Assembly (NCBI RefSeq): GCF_022770205.1
Contig: NZ_JALEIK010000019.1
Span: 1 to 64,000 of the forward strand
From: Helicobacter sp.
Lineage (GTDB): Bacteria; Campylobacterota; Campylobacteria; Campylobacterales; Helicobacteraceae
Direction of reading: 5' to 3'
DNA: 64,000 bases
In this document: piece after piece, positions 63,054-64,000 of the stretch
Layout of the letters: the number at the start of each line of letters is the position of its first letter
How positions within the stretch are numbered: the stretch's first letter is position 1
Made by a program: the position numbers and the translations under genes
Notes under the pieces: model-generated
What the model was told of the DNA's origin: nothing
What the model saw: only the letters and a program-made list of their open reading frames with translations
Databases searched by the model: none

Positions 63054-64000
63054 ATGACACAGCAAGATTTATTTTATTATGATGTTTTTACGGAAGAATA
63101 TTCAACCTCTTTCACTAAAGCTTTGTTTCTACAAAAGCTCAAAAGCAAAAATCTTACTTATAAACGCTACACAAAAAGCCCTTTGCGTTATGGTGGAGGC
63201 AAGTCTTTAGCGGTGGGATTAATTTTAGAGCAAATTCCTAATGATATAAAGAGACTTATTAGCCCATTTATTGGCGGTGGGAGCGTGGAAGTAGCAGCAG
63301 CTTTAGAGCTTGATATTGAAGTTTTAGCTTTTGATATATTTGATATTTTGGTGAATTTTTGGCAAGTTTTATGTAAGGATTCTAACGCACTTTATAATGA
63401 GCTTTTAAAGCTAGAACCCACAAAAGAAAATTATGCAAAAATCAAAAACGAGCTGAGTTTATTTTGGAATGAAAGACATAAAAATCCTAACAATAAGCCC
63501 AAGATAGAGTTAGATTCTCTAACTCTTGCAAGGGATTATTATTTTAATTTTAATCTAAGCTATGGACCTGGATTTTTAGGCTGGATGAGTAAAATCTATG
63601 AGGATAAAAGTCGCTATTTTAAAGCCTTAGAAAAAATTAGAGATTTTAAAACAGGCAATCTCAAAGTAGAAATGTCAAGTTTTGAAGTGGTATTTGAAAA
63701 ATATCCCACTGATTTTTTTTATTGCGACCCGCCGTATTTTTTGGAAGGGGATTCTAAAATGTTTAAAGGGATTTATCCTATGCGAAATTTCCCTATTCAT
63801 CACAATAGCTTTCATCACGAGCTTTTGAGCGAATGTCTTAAAAGCCATAAAGGCAAGTTTATTTTAAGTTATAATGATTGTAAGTTTGTGCGAGAAGCTT
63901 ATAAGGATTTTAAAATCTTAGAACCAAAATGGCAATACACAATGGGACAAGGCGAAACAAGAATAGGTAAAAATCGTGTAATGCGAGGCGATACAGACAA
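63054..64000 (+). CDS. Dam/DpnM-type N6-adenine DNA methyltransferase (3' end outside window)
   Basis: An open frame from ATG 63054 (GAGGTAGCTTT upstream) to the window edge, at least 315 residues. It has the D12-class motifs in order: SPLRYGGGKS (residues 42-51), ISPFIGGGSVEVA (69-81, SAM binding) and the catalytic DPPY at residues 225-228 (FFYCDPPYF). Dam-like enzymes often methylate GATC, but the target cannot be deduced. It follows the Type IIG gene by 34 bases. Whether it is a solitary enzyme or paired with a nuclease to the right cannot be seen. Confidence 0.88.
   Translation, partial: MTQQDLFYYDVFTEEYSTSFTKALFLQKLKSKNLTYKRYTKSPLRYGGGKSLAVGLILEQIPNDIKRLISPFIGGGSVEVAAALELDIEVLAFDIFDILVNFWQVLCKDSNALYNELLKLEPTKENYAKIKNELSLFWNERHKNPNNKPKIELDSLTLARDYYFNFNLSYGPGFLGWMSKIYEDKSRYFKALEKIRDFKTGNLKVEMSSFEVVFEKYPTDFFYCDPPYFLEGDSKMFKGIYPMRNFPIHHNSFHHELLSECLKSHKGKFILSYNDCKFVREAYKDFKILEPKWQYTMGQGETRIGKNRVMRGDTD

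Noticed and set aside
1-64000. CRISPR array, insertion sequence or prophage
   Set aside because: I saw no regularly spaced repeats, transposase, integrase or phage structural genes. The only repeats are the dispersed motif and the flanking pair around the restriction gene.
1-64000. GGAATC motif as a Chi-like or chromosome-segregation polar sequence
   Set aside because: The two orientations are nearly equal in number (about 84 versus 80) and mixed along the window, whereas such sequences are strand-biased.

Overview
The window is AT-rich, densely coded DNA from a member of Campylobacterota, most likely a non-pylori (enterohepatic-type) Helicobacter or a very close relative. Several blocks follow the H. 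pylori gene order as I remember it: gyrA, a small exported protein and flgR; rodA, rluD, a fibronectin-type lipoprotein, trmB, ftsE, ftsX, an EnvC-like gene, flaG, fliD and fliS; and tlyA with ribF. It also carries genes H. pylori lacks, including cheR/cheB, metH, thiC, ugd and a CiaB-like gene. Predicted starts are mostly ATG with AAGGA-type ribosome sites, some GTG/TTG, and neighbouring genes often overlap by a few bases. No gap between genes exceeds 300 bases.

Layout. 1-6.6 kb: the end of an unidentified gene and its terminator, an ATP-grasp protein, moaC, an EamA transporter, a DsbB/DsbI-type oxidase, and a cytochrome bd operon made of a DUF4492 protein, cydA, cydB and a 44-residue membrane peptide. 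6.7-14.3 kb: a catabolic island (gabT, gabD, two permeases, csiD/glaH, lhgO) that would carry 5-aminovalerate or GABA through semialdehyde and glutarate to L-2-hydroxyglutarate and 2-oxoglutarate. 14.4-19.5 kb: a probable sigma-54 flagellar gene facing a ppi-dedA-metH operon. 19.5-26.1 kb: a degenerate trypsin-like protein, gyrA, a small exported protein, flgR, asd and a small tyrosine phosphatase. 26.1-32.3 kb: mrp overlapping thiC, cysK, acnB. 32.5-45 kb: a soluble Cache-like protein, a DUF2156 protein, the fliT-like/fliS/fliD/flaG cluster and the envC/ftsX/ftsE/trmB/Fn3-lipoprotein/rluD series, all of these clusters on the minus strand. 45.1-51.4 kb: rodA running into a CAT-anticodon tRNA, an HMA protein, a membrane-anchored J protein, a CiaB-like putative metallopeptidase, cheR, cheB and a YigZ-family gene. 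51.6-55.4 kb: murI, rho, a LysE-type exporter and pyrB on the minus strand. 55.5-59.7 kb: ugd, a lipoprotein, tlyA, ribF and cmoA in a compact operon. 59.7-64 kb: a restriction-modification island with a single-chain Type IIG-like enzyme and a Dam-type adenine methylase cut by the window edge.

The most unusual signal is not a gene. The hexamer GGAATC (or GATTCC) occurs about 160 times by my hand count, against roughly 25 expected from base composition. It is split evenly between strands, used in all reading frames, and often extended to TGGAATCYAAAA (16 exact copies). One inverted pair forms a terminator-like hairpin between cysK and thiC. The pattern resembles the DNA uptake sequences of Neisseria and Pasteurellaceae, which to my knowledge have not been described in this phylum. 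The hexamer is markedly sparser in the glutarate island and the restriction island, the two regions most likely to have been acquired.
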